Source of the DNA: Thermoanaerobacterales bacterium
Lineage (GTDB): Bacteria > Bacillota > Thermosediminibacteria > Thermosediminibacterales > Tepidanaerobacteraceae
DNA length: 5,745 bases
Direction: 5' to 3'
Assembly: GCA_012839145.1 (NCBI GenBank)
Contig: DUNY01000358.1
Span: 1 to 5,745 of the forward strand
In this document: positions 1 to 5,484 of the stretch, piece after piece
Numbering within the stretch: position 1 is the stretch's first letter
Layout of the letters: the number at the start of each line of letters is the position of its first letter
Position numbers and translations under genes: made by a program
Notes under the pieces: model-generated
Told to the model about the DNA's origin: nothing
Seen by the model: the letters and a program-made list of their open reading frames with translations, nothing else
The model's database searches: none

Positions 1-406
1 CTAAAGATGAAGCCATCACTTTAGAAAAATACGGAGAGTTGTTCACATACTCGGGTTTGCCCCAATATTTTGAATAACCAGTGCGAATCAGTACTATTTC
101 ACCAGGTTTAATATCATAACCGTTCAGCACATCGGGCTTAATTTCTTTTACATCATCAATACATACATCTACGATTACCGCATAACCGATAAAATCATCC
201 AGGGGGATTTGATCCATGGTTTTGGCTCCTTTTACGCAATGAGCAGGAGCATCACAATGAGTCCCCACATGGACGATAGAGTGAAAATCCGTTACCCTAA
301 AACCACCTTCATCAATTTGTGCAATTTGCTTTACATCAATAGGTGGTGTCCCTGGAAATTGAGTCATTCCCATTTTATAAGGATGTGACAGGTCAATAAT
401 CTTCAT
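1..406 (-). CDS. Cyclase-family metal-dependent hydrolase (kynurenine formamidase-like), 3' part outside window
   Basis: The first 135 residues of a cyclase-family protein (Pfam Cyclase type) are visible; the C-terminus lies beyond the left edge. The protein opens MKIIDLSHP, as is typical of the family, and carries the metal-binding signature HVGTHCDAPAH at residues 46-56, with H46, H50, D52 and H56 as expected ligands. A later RTGYSKYW segment (108-115) also fits. Known members hydrolyse amides or lactones, for example N-formylkynurenine or isatin, using Zn or Mn in the cytoplasm. No tryptophan-catabolism gene is visible, so the substrate is unknown. The ATG at 404-406 is preceded by GGGAGG (414-419) at 7 nt. 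A possible -10, TATACT (472-477), lies upstream, and a box shared with the RDD-gene leader (442-468) lies between the two. The family call is firm; the specific reaction is not. Confidence 0.9.
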   Translation of the reverse strand, partial: MKIIDLSHPYKMGMTQFPGTPPIDVKQIAQIDEGGFRVTDFHSIVHVGTHCDAPAHCVKGAKTMDQIPLDDFIGYAVIVDVCIDDVKEIKPDVLNGYDIKPGEIVLIRTGYSKYWGKPEYVNNSPYFSKVMASSL

Positions 407-441
407 AGCAAAACCTCCCAAATATTTTTTATTTGATTTTC

Positions 442-468
442 CACTGCAAACTACATAATTCCTTCCGG
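442..468. repeat. Leader box, copy 1: CACTGCAAA + CTTCCGG pair upstream of the cyclase gene
   Basis: On the plus strand CACTGCAAA (442-450) is followed after 11 nt by CTTCCGG (462-468). The same two words, in the same order, occur before the RDD gene (1042-1063) with a 6-nt gap. This copy lies between a putative -10 (472-477) and the ribosome binding site of the cyclase gene, so it would be in the early transcribed leader. It may be an operator or a leader element; chance similarity cannot be excluded. Confidence 0.35.
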
Positions 469-522
469 CTCAGTATATTTTTAAATCCATAAGAAAATGA
501 AGCTTTTTAAATCTTATAATAA

Positions 523-990
523 CTAAATATCAATAACATCTTCTTGTTTTGCCAAATCCTCTATACATACTACCTGTGTATCAGCCCATCTATCTCCCAG
601 TCTTCTACCTTTATTATCTGTCAATACAAAGATAACCTCTGCTATTGAAATAACAAATCCTATTATAGCACCTACTATCCATCCTATTATAGGAACAATA
701 CTGCAAACGCTGCTAATGGCAAGGGGCAAGTTTCTCCTTACGGATATCACCCAGTCCATATCTTGGCCCTCTAAACTCACCACTTCCAAGCCCATTATCT
801 TTTTACCAATACTACGATTTTTAAAATCAGGATTTTTAGTGATTTCATAAGCTATAACATCTTTTGTAAGTACATAGACAGTGCTTACTATACCTCCTAA
901 TATAGGTACATAAATAAGAACACTAGATATTACTCCGTCAATTAAGAATGCTATAAAACGTTTAAAAAGATCTGCCTTTGTATAGTTCAA
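523..990 (-). CDS. RDD-family integral membrane protein
   Basis: This is a 155-residue membrane protein with RDD-family hallmarks: an N-terminal KRFIAFLIDG segment (10-19, with R11 and D18), a central RSIGKKIMGLEVV (59-71), RRN (85-87), and a C-terminal GRRLGDRWADTQVV (128-141, with D133 and D137). Hydrophobic stretches at about 12-48 and 88-122 suggest several membrane passes. RDD proteins are small membrane proteins, some linked to Na+(Li+)/H+ antiport or solute transport, but most have no known role, and no function is assigned here. The longest frame opens at a TTG at 1015-1017. I place the start at the TTG at 988-990 because AAGGAGGA (997-1004) sits 6 nt before it, and the resulting MNYTKADLFKRF start matches the family's usual length. 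The gene stands alone between its own leader and a 116-bp gap before the cyclase gene. Confidence 0.88.
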   Translation of the reverse strand: MNYTKADLFKRFIAFLIDGVISSVLIYVPILGGIVSTVYVLTKDVIAYEITKNPDFKNRSIGKKIMGLEVVSLEGQDMDWVISVRRNLPLAISSVCSIVPIIGWIVGAIIGFVISIAEVIFVLTDNKGRRLGDRWADTQVVCIEDLAKQEDVIDI

Positions 991-1041
991 ACTGGCTCCT
1001 CCTTCCCTTTCCCACAAAATGATTTTAAATTAAAAGATCAT

Positions 1042-1063
1042 CACTGCAAAACAATACTTCCGG
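1042..1063. repeat. Leader box, copy 2: CACTGCAAA + CTTCCGG pair upstream of the RDD gene
   Basis: CACTGCAAA (1042-1050) and CTTCCGG (1057-1063) repeat the words found at 442-468. In this copy the second word is part of the 8-bp palindrome TTCCGGAA (1058-1065). The box lies 52-73 nt upstream of the RDD start codon and downstream of its candidate -10, in the position equivalent to copy 1. Confidence 0.35.
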
Positions 1064-1091
1064 AAACTTCATAACTTGCCATTACTATTAT

Positions 1092-1119
1092 ATACTACCC
1101 CGCCGCTCGATGTATTCAA
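1092..1119 (-). promoter_or_regulatory. Candidate sigma-A promoter for the RDD gene
   Basis: Read on the minus strand, TTGAAT (1114-1119) and TAGTAT (1092-1097) are 16 nt apart, each matching four of six consensus bases. An overlapping perfect TATAAT (1087-1092) is an alternative -10 but has no -35 at normal spacing. The spacer contains an unusually GC-rich stretch, GCGGCGGGG. The promoter lies just after the candidate terminator of the HAD gene, which fits a separate transcription unit. Confidence 0.35.
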
Positions 1120-1142
1120 AAAAGCCTCTTTGTTAGCTGCTT
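1118..1142 (-). terminator. Probable weak intrinsic terminator after the HAD phosphatase gene
   Basis: The minus-strand transcript can pair AAGCAGCU (from 1142) with AGAGGCUU (to 1122) around an AACAA loop. This gives four outer pairs, a tandem A-G/G-A mismatch and two inner pairs. The 3' arm runs into six T residues (1118-1123). It starts 12 nt after the stop codon. The stem is short and imperfect, so termination may be partial. Confidence 0.4.
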
Positions 1143-1153
1143 GACCCCCTCTC

Positions 1154-2050
1154 TCAATAGAAACAAGTTTTCTCCGGGTTCAGTTTGTATGCAACTCCTA
1201 TTTCTGCTGCATTTTTTTCGATTTTCTCGGGATGTACCCTTAATATGTATTTATATATTCCATGGCTTACCCCTGACTCATCATTAGACAAAGTGATATG
1301 TGTTGCAATGTGTTTGAGTTCGGCTTCTGCATTAGCAACAGCGACAGATAAGCCTGCTACTTTAAACATGCTAGCATCGTTGTAATTATCACCGAAAACC
1401 ACTGTAGCTTTAAGATCCATATCCAGTTGTTCCGATAAGGCTATAAGGGCACCGCCTTTTGATATGCCCGAACTCATAATGTCAATTAAGCCTTTCCCCG
1501 ATGATACAATAGTCAATTTGTCATCTTTGTTGATGCCTTTATGCAGCTTTTCCAGAATATTTTCATCTTGGCTCACTACTAAAACCTTAATTATGTCTTC
1601 ATTTGAAGCATCTAAAGCTTTAACACTATAAATAGGAGCTTGTAATTCTTTGTTTACACTGTTATTGTATTCTCTAACAATATTGATGCGTTTTGAATTT
1701 TCGCTGTAATAAATAGCTTTTGGTGTATACACCAAATAGTCCAGTTGCTTTAGTTCACAGAAGTTTAAGACCTTTGAGGCAACAATCGAATCTATTACTT
1801 TCATATATAAAACTTTATCACTGAGGATATCTTTTATTAAGGCACCGTTACACGCTATAATGGGGGTTGTAAGACCCAGTTCATAATAATATTTTTTAGC
1901 TATCAAGTCATGCCTACCGGTAGCGATAATAACTTGTTTGCCTTTAGCATTAAGCAACTCAACGGCTTTTCGATTTTCATCTGTTATTTCTCCGGCAGAG
2001 TTTAGCAATGTTCCGTCCAAATCACAAACAATCCATTGAAAGTTCTTCAC
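1154..2050 (-). CDS. Cof-type HAD-superfamily hydrolase (HAD-IIB sugar-phosphate/FMN-type phosphatase)
   Basis: This is a 298-residue cytoplasmic phosphatase of the HAD-IIB (Cof/YidA-like) group. All four HAD motifs are present: DLDGT (10-14; nucleophile D10, acid/base D12), ATGR (43-46; T44), K198 in SKGGAL, and the Mg2+-binding GDNYND (220-225; D221, D225). The NGA motif after the first core strand (68-70) and the long middle section fit the type IIB cap. Members dephosphorylate sugar phosphates, PLP or FMN with broad specificity, so the substrate cannot be told from sequence. The start is a GTG (2048-2050) preceded by CGGAG about 9 nt upstream; no better in-frame start is visible. The usual HAD-IIB end (SGVSHGIYKYIL, to residue 270) is followed by a 28-residue polar tail. 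The gene has its own promoter and a likely weak terminator. Confidence 0.93.
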   Translation of the reverse strand: MKNFQWIVCDLDGTLLNSAGEITDENRKAVELLNAKGKQVIIATGRHDLIAKKYYYELGLTTPIIACNGALIKDILSDKVLYMKVIDSIVASKVLNFCELKQLDYLVYTPKAIYYSENSKRINIVREYNNSVNKELQAPIYSVKALDASNEDIIKVLVVSQDENILEKLHKGINKDDKLTIVSSGKGLIDIMSSGISKGGALIALSEQLDMDLKATVVFGDNYNDASMFKVAGLSVAVANAEAELKHIATHITLSNDESGVSHGIYKYILRVHPEKIEKNAAEIGVAYKLNPEKTCFY

Positions 2051-2100
2051 TTTTTTGGCTCCGTTCTTCTATATTAGTTATTTCGACCTTTTCAAAGCTT

Positions 2101-2129
2101 ATTATATCAAATGCTGCGGTATTTAAAAA
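2101..2129 (-). promoter_or_regulatory. Candidate promoter for the HAD phosphatase gene
   Basis: A perfect TATAAT lies at 2101-2106 (minus strand), about 50 nt before the GTG start. The -35 at 17-18 nt spacing is only a T-rich TTTTTA/TTTTTT. A perfect inverted repeat, GTATTT-AAA-AAATAC (2119-2133), covers the -35 position and could be an operator, although it is very AT-rich. The 169-bp gap between sfsA and this gene shows no convincing terminator. Confidence 0.45.
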
Positions 2130-2219
2130 ATACATTAGTCAAACCCATGCTTCGATTTTGTCTATTTTTTTATTTGCGAATAATGATGGCTATCGTTAAA
2201 TCATAGTATTGATTAATTT

Positions 2220-2900
2220 TCATAACCTTACCTCAACTAAATTCCCTGCTTTTATAGAGTTTTTTGTTACATGAGAGTCAAGGGCAATAATATTTACACC
2301 ATATCTTTTTGCATTTTTCAGCGCTTCGCCAAAGGCTTTATGAGTTTTTACATTTGGTGTAAAATACTGTATATCTTTCATCTGAATTATAAAGACTATC
2401 CATGCTTCATACCCCTCACCAATACTGCTGATGAGCTCGTTTATGTGTTTGACTCCACGCTCTGTAGGTGCATCAGGAAATAAGGCAACACCATTTTCCT
2501 CCAAAGTAACACCTTTAACCTCTACAAATATCTTGCTGCTATCTGTTTCCATATAAAAGTCAAAACGAGAGTTTTTATATTTTGTTTCAGGCTTTATAAG
2601 TGTAATATCTTTAAAAAAATGAGATTCCGGCACCCATTGATGAAATACCTTATTTGGTACTTGGCTGTCTATGTTAACCAGCCTATTGCCCTTATACACC
2701 GATATCAAATCATACTTTGTTTTACGGTTTCTACCGTCAAATTCCTGCACATAAATTGTAGCATGAGGTATTAATAGCTCTTTGCACCGACCTGTGTTTT
2801 TCACGTGACAAACTTCAGTTTTACCTTCAATTTCTATGTTAGCAATAAATCTATTAGGCCTATTTATAAATTTAGCTTTTTTTATATTTTCATAAATCAC
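2220..2900 (-). CDS. sfsA: DNA/RNA nuclease SfsA
   Basis: This 226-residue protein spans the whole SfsA family and shows its conserved blocks in order: NRFIANIEI (17-25, within the OB-like N-terminal part), HVKNTGRCKELL (32-43), SRFDF (111-115), FVEVKGVTL (125-133), FPDAPTERGVKH (141-152) and FTPN (180-183). D114 with E127-x-K129 forms the PD-(D/E)xK nuclease-like core. SfsA was first named 'sugar fermentation stimulation protein' in E. coli, where extra copies raised maltose gene expression; later work assigns it nuclease activity, and its physiological role is unsettled. The start is GTG (2898-2900), with AAGGAG 9 nt upstream (2910-2915). The nearby ATG is out of frame and stops at once. 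The gene is monocistronic, with its own extended -10 promoter. Its closeness to kdgK-eda is not evidence of a sugar-related role, because a terminator separates them. Confidence 0.95.
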   Translation of the reverse strand: MIYENIKKAKFINRPNRFIANIEIEGKTEVCHVKNTGRCKELLIPHATIYVQEFDGRNRKTKYDLISVYKGNRLVNIDSQVPNKVFHQWVPESHFFKDITLIKPETKYKNSRFDFYMETDSSKIFVEVKGVTLEENGVALFPDAPTERGVKHINELISSIGEGYEAWIVFIIQMKDIQYFTPNVKTHKAFGEALKNAKRYGVNIIALDSHVTKNSIKAGNLVEVRL

Positions 2901-2940
2901 TTAATTTATCTCCTTATAATTTTTTGTGGGTATGTATAGT

Positions 2941-2971
2941 ATTTTAGCATATATTTATGGCGATATGTCAC
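2941..2971 (-). promoter_or_regulatory. Candidate extended -10 promoter for sfsA
   Basis: On the minus strand TAAAAT (2941-2946) is preceded by TGC (2947-2949), giving an extended -10 element. GTGACA (2966-2971), five of six matches to the -35 consensus, lies 19 nt upstream; that spacing is long but tolerable with an extended -10. It implies a leader of roughly 35 nt carrying the AAGGAG ribosome binding site. Confidence 0.55.
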
Positions 2972-3171
2972 TTATTAAAAAACAGTTATTCAACTGGTCG
3001 ATTTTGTTTGAACTATTTCTTTCTTATAACAATAAAATAAAAAAGAACATTAGCCCTTAATCAGTGAAATGTTTATCCAAATAAAAATAATTCAAGTTGC
3101 TGTCACCGCTCATTTTATCTTGCCTTCCAATTCCTCCTGCCTATGCTTTTCGGTGGTTAGTGGTGGATCCA

Positions 3172-3204
3172 ATAATAAAAGCCGCCGTTTTCATAACGGC
3201 AGCT
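3172..3204 (-). terminator. Intrinsic terminator of the eda-kdgK unit
   Basis: The minus-strand transcript forms a 10-bp stem, AGCUGCCGUU with AACGGCGGCU (one G-U pair), around a 5-nt loop. The arms are at 3195-3204 and 3180-3189, and a T-rich run TTTTATTATT follows (3180 down to 3171). It begins about 24 nt after the kdgK stop codon. It is a clear Rho-independent terminator and separates the sugar-acid genes from sfsA. Confidence 0.9.
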
Positions 3205-3227
3205 TGGATTCATTGTGTACTTTTATT

Positions 3228-4253
3228 CTACCTCTGCACTCTTCCTGATGCATCACCTTTAGCTAGGTTTTCCACTTCTTTCACTGTCATATGGTTGAAA
3301 TCACCTACTATGGTATGTTTTAAGCAGGAAGCCGCAACAGCGAATTCCACCGCATCTTGTGGTGTATATCCATTATTAAGTGCATAAATGAGGCCACCGC
3401 CGAAGGAATCACCGCCACCGACCCTATCAACAATATGGACTTTATATCTTCTGGATCTGTAGTATTCTTTCCCGTCATAGTAAAGTGCAGACCATCCGTT
3501 GTCTGAAGCTGAAAAACTTTCTCTTAAAGTTATAGCAACACCTTTGAGAGAAAATCTTTCCTGAAGCTGTCTTGCCACATCCCTGTAACCTTCTTCACAA
3601 AGTTCACCGGCTGTTACATCGGATTTCCCTGCCTTGATGCCAAATACGTCATGAGCATCTTCCTCATTGCCGATGGATACATCTACATACTTCATAAGCT
3701 CTGACATGACTTTACCGGCTTTTTCTTTGGACCACAGTTTTTTACGGTAATTCAAGTCACAGCTTACCGTTACACCTAGTTTTTGTGCAGTCTTTACGGC
3801 TTCAAGACAGCAAGCTGCAATATTTTCACCCAAAGCAGGAGTAATGCCGGTAAAGTGGAACCATTTGGCCCCTTCAAGGATTTTTTTCCAATCGAAATCT
3901 CCGGCTTTAGCTTCTGAAATGGATGAATGGCTGCGATCATATACTACCAATGAAGGTCGTTGAGATGCTCCTATTTCATTAAAGTAAATACCTAATCGTT
4001 CTCCGCCTTTTATTATGTGGCTGGTATTTACGCCATAGCGGCGGAGGTAATTGATGGCTGACTGGCCGATGGGATTATCAGGAACTTTCGTGACAAAATA
4101 TGCATCCTCCCCATAGTTGGCCAAAGATACAGCCACATTTGCTTCACCACCACCATATGTGACGTCAAAGGAATCAGCTTGGACAAACCTTAGATAATTG
4201 GGAGGGGTAAGTCTAAGCATGATTTCACCAAAAGTAACAATTTTATTGGCCAT
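3228..4253 (-). CDS. kdgK: 2-dehydro-3-deoxygluconokinase (KDG kinase, PfkB family)
   Basis: This 341-residue PfkB-family sugar kinase phosphorylates 2-keto-3-deoxygluconate with ATP to KDPG in the cytoplasm. It opens with VTFGEIMLRL (6-15), carries the N-terminal signature GGGEANVAVSLANYG (34-48), a DLNYR strand (166-170), GNEED (195-199), and the C-terminal anion-hole/catalytic motif DRVGGGDSF (276-284), where D282 is the expected base. The GEIMLRL opening and GGGEANVA region are characteristic of the KdgK branch. The start is the ATG at 4251-4253, because AAGGAAGG lies about 8 nt upstream; an in-frame GTG three codons earlier would overlap that site. It lies 102 bp downstream of eda with no clear promoter or terminator between, so co-transcription is inferred. 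The product is the substrate of the preceding gene's enzyme, which supports the kinase specificity. A 2-keto-3-deoxygalactonate kinase is a less likely alternative. Confidence 0.92.
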   Translation of the reverse strand: MANKIVTFGEIMLRLTPPNYLRFVQADSFDVTYGGGEANVAVSLANYGEDAYFVTKVPDNPIGQSAINYLRRYGVNTSHIIKGGERLGIYFNEIGASQRPSLVVYDRSHSSISEAKAGDFDWKKILEGAKWFHFTGITPALGENIAACCLEAVKTAQKLGVTVSCDLNYRKKLWSKEKAGKVMSELMKYVDVSIGNEEDAHDVFGIKAGKSDVTAGELCEEGYRDVARQLQERFSLKGVAITLRESFSASDNGWSALYYDGKEYYRSRRYKVHIVDRVGGGDSFGGGLIYALNNGYTPQDAVEFAVAASCLKHTIVGDFNHMTVKEVENLAKGDASGRVQR

Positions 4254-4355
4254 GAAAAACACCTTCCTTAAAATATTTAATTATTCGATCTGGCCCGTAA
4301 AACTCGGAACCCTCGTATCTAACTCAAATATAACTTACAACGTCAGTTTGTCTAA

Positions 4356-4997
4356 TTACTTTCTTGCAACTTTAACAGCTTTCACAAACTTTTTGGCCGT
4401 TTCTTCAACTTCTGCATAATCGCCTTTTTTGGCACCCTTAGTCAACTGACCACCTACACCCACAGCTTGGCATCCGGCCTTAATCCACTCACCTACATTT
4501 TCTAAGCTAACACCTCCTGTAGGAACAATGGGTGCATAGGGCAATGGACCTAATATAGCTTTAATCATCGAAGGGCCAAAGGCACTGCCTGGGAAGAATT
4601 TGACAAAGTCAGCACCGGATTCCATGACCTCAACCACTTCTCTTATGGACATGGCACCAGGCATACAAACCTTTTGGTATCTGTTACAAAGTTTTACCAC
4701 ATCCGGGTTGAAATATGGGCTTACTATAAACTCTGCCCCGGCAAGCATTGCTGCTCTTGCAGTTTCTGGATCCATGACCGTACCCGCTCCTATTAATATT
4801 TCTCCCTTGGAATATACTTCGGCAAGTTCTTTGATGGCACCGATAGCTCCGGGTACGGTCATGGTTATTTCAATAGCCTCCACGCCACCCGCCTTAACTG
4901 CTTCGGCAATCTTAAGTGCCTGATCGGCCGATTCGGCTCTTACGACGGCCACAATGCCGCAGTCAATAATACGTTTTATGACATTCAATTTCTTCAT
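4356..4997 (-). CDS. eda: 2-dehydro-3-deoxyphosphogluconate aldolase / 4-hydroxy-2-oxoglutarate aldolase (KDPG/KHG aldolase)
   Basis: This 213-residue class I aldolase of the Entner-Doudoroff pathway splits KDPG into pyruvate and glyceraldehyde-3-phosphate through a Schiff base; family members may also use 4-hydroxy-2-oxoglutarate. Visible landmarks are IVAVVR (15-20), the catalytic E43 in IEIT, GAGTV (70-74), SPYFNP (93-98), the Schiff-base lysine K133 in FVKFFP, and the phosphate-binding PTGGV (159-163) and GVGG (180-183). Length and barrel order are those of a complete enzyme. The frame extends upstream to 5039, but AAGGAGG (5006-5012) lies 8 nt before the ATG at 4995-4997, which fixes that start and gives the standard MKKLNVIKR opening. 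It is the first gene of a unit with kdgK. A perfect inverted repeat (5039-5070) lies upstream and may be the operator. No convincing -35/-10 pair was found. Confidence 0.94.
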   Translation of the reverse strand: MKKLNVIKRIIDCGIVAVVRAESADQALKIAEAVKAGGVEAIEITMTVPGAIGAIKELAEVYSKGEILIGAGTVMDPETARAAMLAGAEFIVSPYFNPDVVKLCNRYQKVCMPGAMSIREVVEVMESGADFVKFFPGSAFGPSMIKAILGPLPYAPIVPTGGVSLENVGEWIKAGCQAVGVGGQLTKGAKKGDYAEVEETAKKFVKAVKVARK

Positions 4998-5038
4998 TAA
5001 AAAAACCTCCTTGTTTCGTATTGCGGTATAGTGTTTCA

Positions 5039-5070
5039 TTTACATTTATTTATTCTACATAAAATGTAAA
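5039..5070. promoter_or_regulatory. Perfect 9-bp inverted repeat upstream of eda-kdgK, candidate operator
   Basis: TTTACATTT (5039-5047) is exactly inverted as AAATGTAAA (5062-5070), with a 14-nt spacer. It begins 42 nt upstream of the eda start codon and ends 21 bp short of the ferredoxin terminator, so it occupies the only promoter-sized space for the operon. A sugar-acid-responsive repressor would be a reasonable ligand, but no regulator gene is visible and the AT-rich composition raises the chance of coincidence. Confidence 0.4.
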
Positions 5071-5090
5071 AATCCTTCTTTTAAATATAT

Positions 5091-5132
5091 AAAAAGAGAT
5101 CCCATCCTTATAATCCGAATGAGATCCCTTTT
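5091..5132 (-). terminator. Strong intrinsic terminator after the ferredoxin gene
   Basis: The minus-strand transcript forms a stem of about 16 bp between 5117-5132 and 5092-5107, starting with AAAA pairing to UUUU and including GGGAUCUC in both arms, around a 9-nt loop (5108-5116). A run of T residues follows the 3' arm. Several pairs are G-U, so the same DNA read on the plus strand would have A-C mismatches; the hairpin therefore works best for minus-strand transcripts. It starts about 20 nt after the ferredoxin stop and isolates that gene from eda. Confidence 0.9.
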
Positions 5133-5151
5133 GTTTTTCATTTCAGGTGTT

Positions 5152-5340
5152 TTATTCTTCTTTTATTGCTTCTGATGGACAGCTTTCCATTGCCTCCCTG
5201 GCATCGTCTTCAGCATCAGCGGGCACTTCATCCGCTATTGCCTCTGCCTTTCCATCATCATTCCAGTCAAAAACCGAGGGGCAGATATCAATGCAAAGTC
5301 CGCAACTAATACATAAGTCTTGATCAACATTTACTTTCAA
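5152..5340 (-). CDS. Single-cluster [4Fe-4S] ferredoxin
   Basis: This is a 62-residue acidic electron carrier. The cluster ligands are C10, C13 and C16 in CISCGLC, plus the remote C54 in ESCPSEAI, so one [4Fe-4S] cluster is expected. The opening MKVNVDQDLC, the FDWNDDGKAEA segment (24-34) and the CP-x-x-A-I ending resemble the monocluster ferredoxins of Thermotoga and Clostridia. An extra cysteine, C20 (DICP), corresponds to the residue that forms a disulfide in some of these proteins, but no partner cysteine is present. It is likely cytoplasmic and serves a redox enzyme that is not visible here. The start codon is TTG (5338-5340), with GAGGAGG (5349-5355) 8 nt upstream. The gene is monocistronic, with its own promoter (5374-5402) and a strong terminator (5091-5132). 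Confidence 0.95.
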   Translation of the reverse strand: MKVNVDQDLCISCGLCIDICPSVFDWNDDGKAEAIADEVPADAEDDAREAMESCPSEAIKEE

Positions 5341-5373
5341 GGAAAAGACCTCCTCAAATATTTTTCTTTGTCT

Positions 5374-5402
5374 ATTTTATCACAAATTGCCAGTAATGCA
5401 AA
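5374..5402 (-). promoter_or_regulatory. Sigma-A-type promoter of the ferredoxin gene
   Basis: On the minus strand TTTGCA (5397-5402) and TAAAAT (5374-5379) are exactly 17 nt apart, with four and five matches to the -35 and -10 consensus. Transcription would start near 5367, leaving a leader of about 27 nt that includes the ribosome binding site. This is the best promoter in the window. Confidence 0.65.
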
Positions 5403-5484
5403 TATGTTTTTTAAAAATGCTGAGCAAAAAACTAATAGTATTGTTTCCAAAACTGTATTATTTATAAGCAGCGTTTTTCTCGAT

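Larger units (their letters stand above)
2901..3227. other. 327-bp intergenic region between kdgK and sfsA
   Basis: The region contains the kdgK terminator at the right end and the sfsA promoter at the left end. Between them are an 18-codon minus-strand frame (3057-3113) preceded by GGAAGG, a 6-bp inverted repeat AACATT/AATGTT (3046-3051 and 3068-3073) followed on the minus strand by a T-rich stretch, and a 5-bp stem CAGTT/AACTG near 2983-2996 followed by T residues. None is strong enough to call a gene or terminator. No larger coding frame with a recognisable product was seen on either strand. Confidence 0.6.

Noticed and set aside
489..517. Inverted repeat ATAAGA/TCTTAT after the RDD gene as a terminator
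   Set aside because: The stem is only six A/T-rich pairs with a large loop, and no T-run follows on the minus strand.
991..1017. Longer RDD protein starting at the TTG at 1015-1017
   Set aside because: The added residues MWEREGGAS are the translation of the ribosome binding site AAGGAGGA itself, which serves the TTG at 988-990.
2983..2996. CAGTT/AACTG hairpin followed by T residues as a terminator
   Set aside because: Only five pairs, AT-rich, and no gene directly upstream needs it since kdgK already has a strong terminator.
3121..3175. Purine-rich and CCACTAACCACC stretches read as a possible riboswitch
   Set aside because: No match to conserved cores of riboswitches I know, and it lies after the kdgK stop with no regulated gene immediately downstream.
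3097..3387. Plus-strand frame of 96 codons overlapping the kdgK end
   Set aside because: It runs antisense through the kdgK terminator and coding region, matches no family I recognise, and has no ribosome binding site of note; it is a shadow frame.
4600..4923. Plus-strand frame of 107 codons inside eda
   Set aside because: It is antisense to a fully motif-supported aldolase and reflects codon composition of that gene; low-complexity Ser/Ala-rich translation.
4998..5039. In-frame upstream extension of eda giving a 227-residue protein
   Set aside because: A strong AAGGAGG with correct spacing precedes the ATG at 4995-4997, and the extension would read through that site and the inverted repeat; KDPG aldolases usually start at MKK-like openings.
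5398..5469. Plus-strand 23-codon frame upstream of the ferredoxin
   Set aside because: No ribosome binding site, overlaps the ferredoxin promoter, and hydrophobic AT-driven composition.
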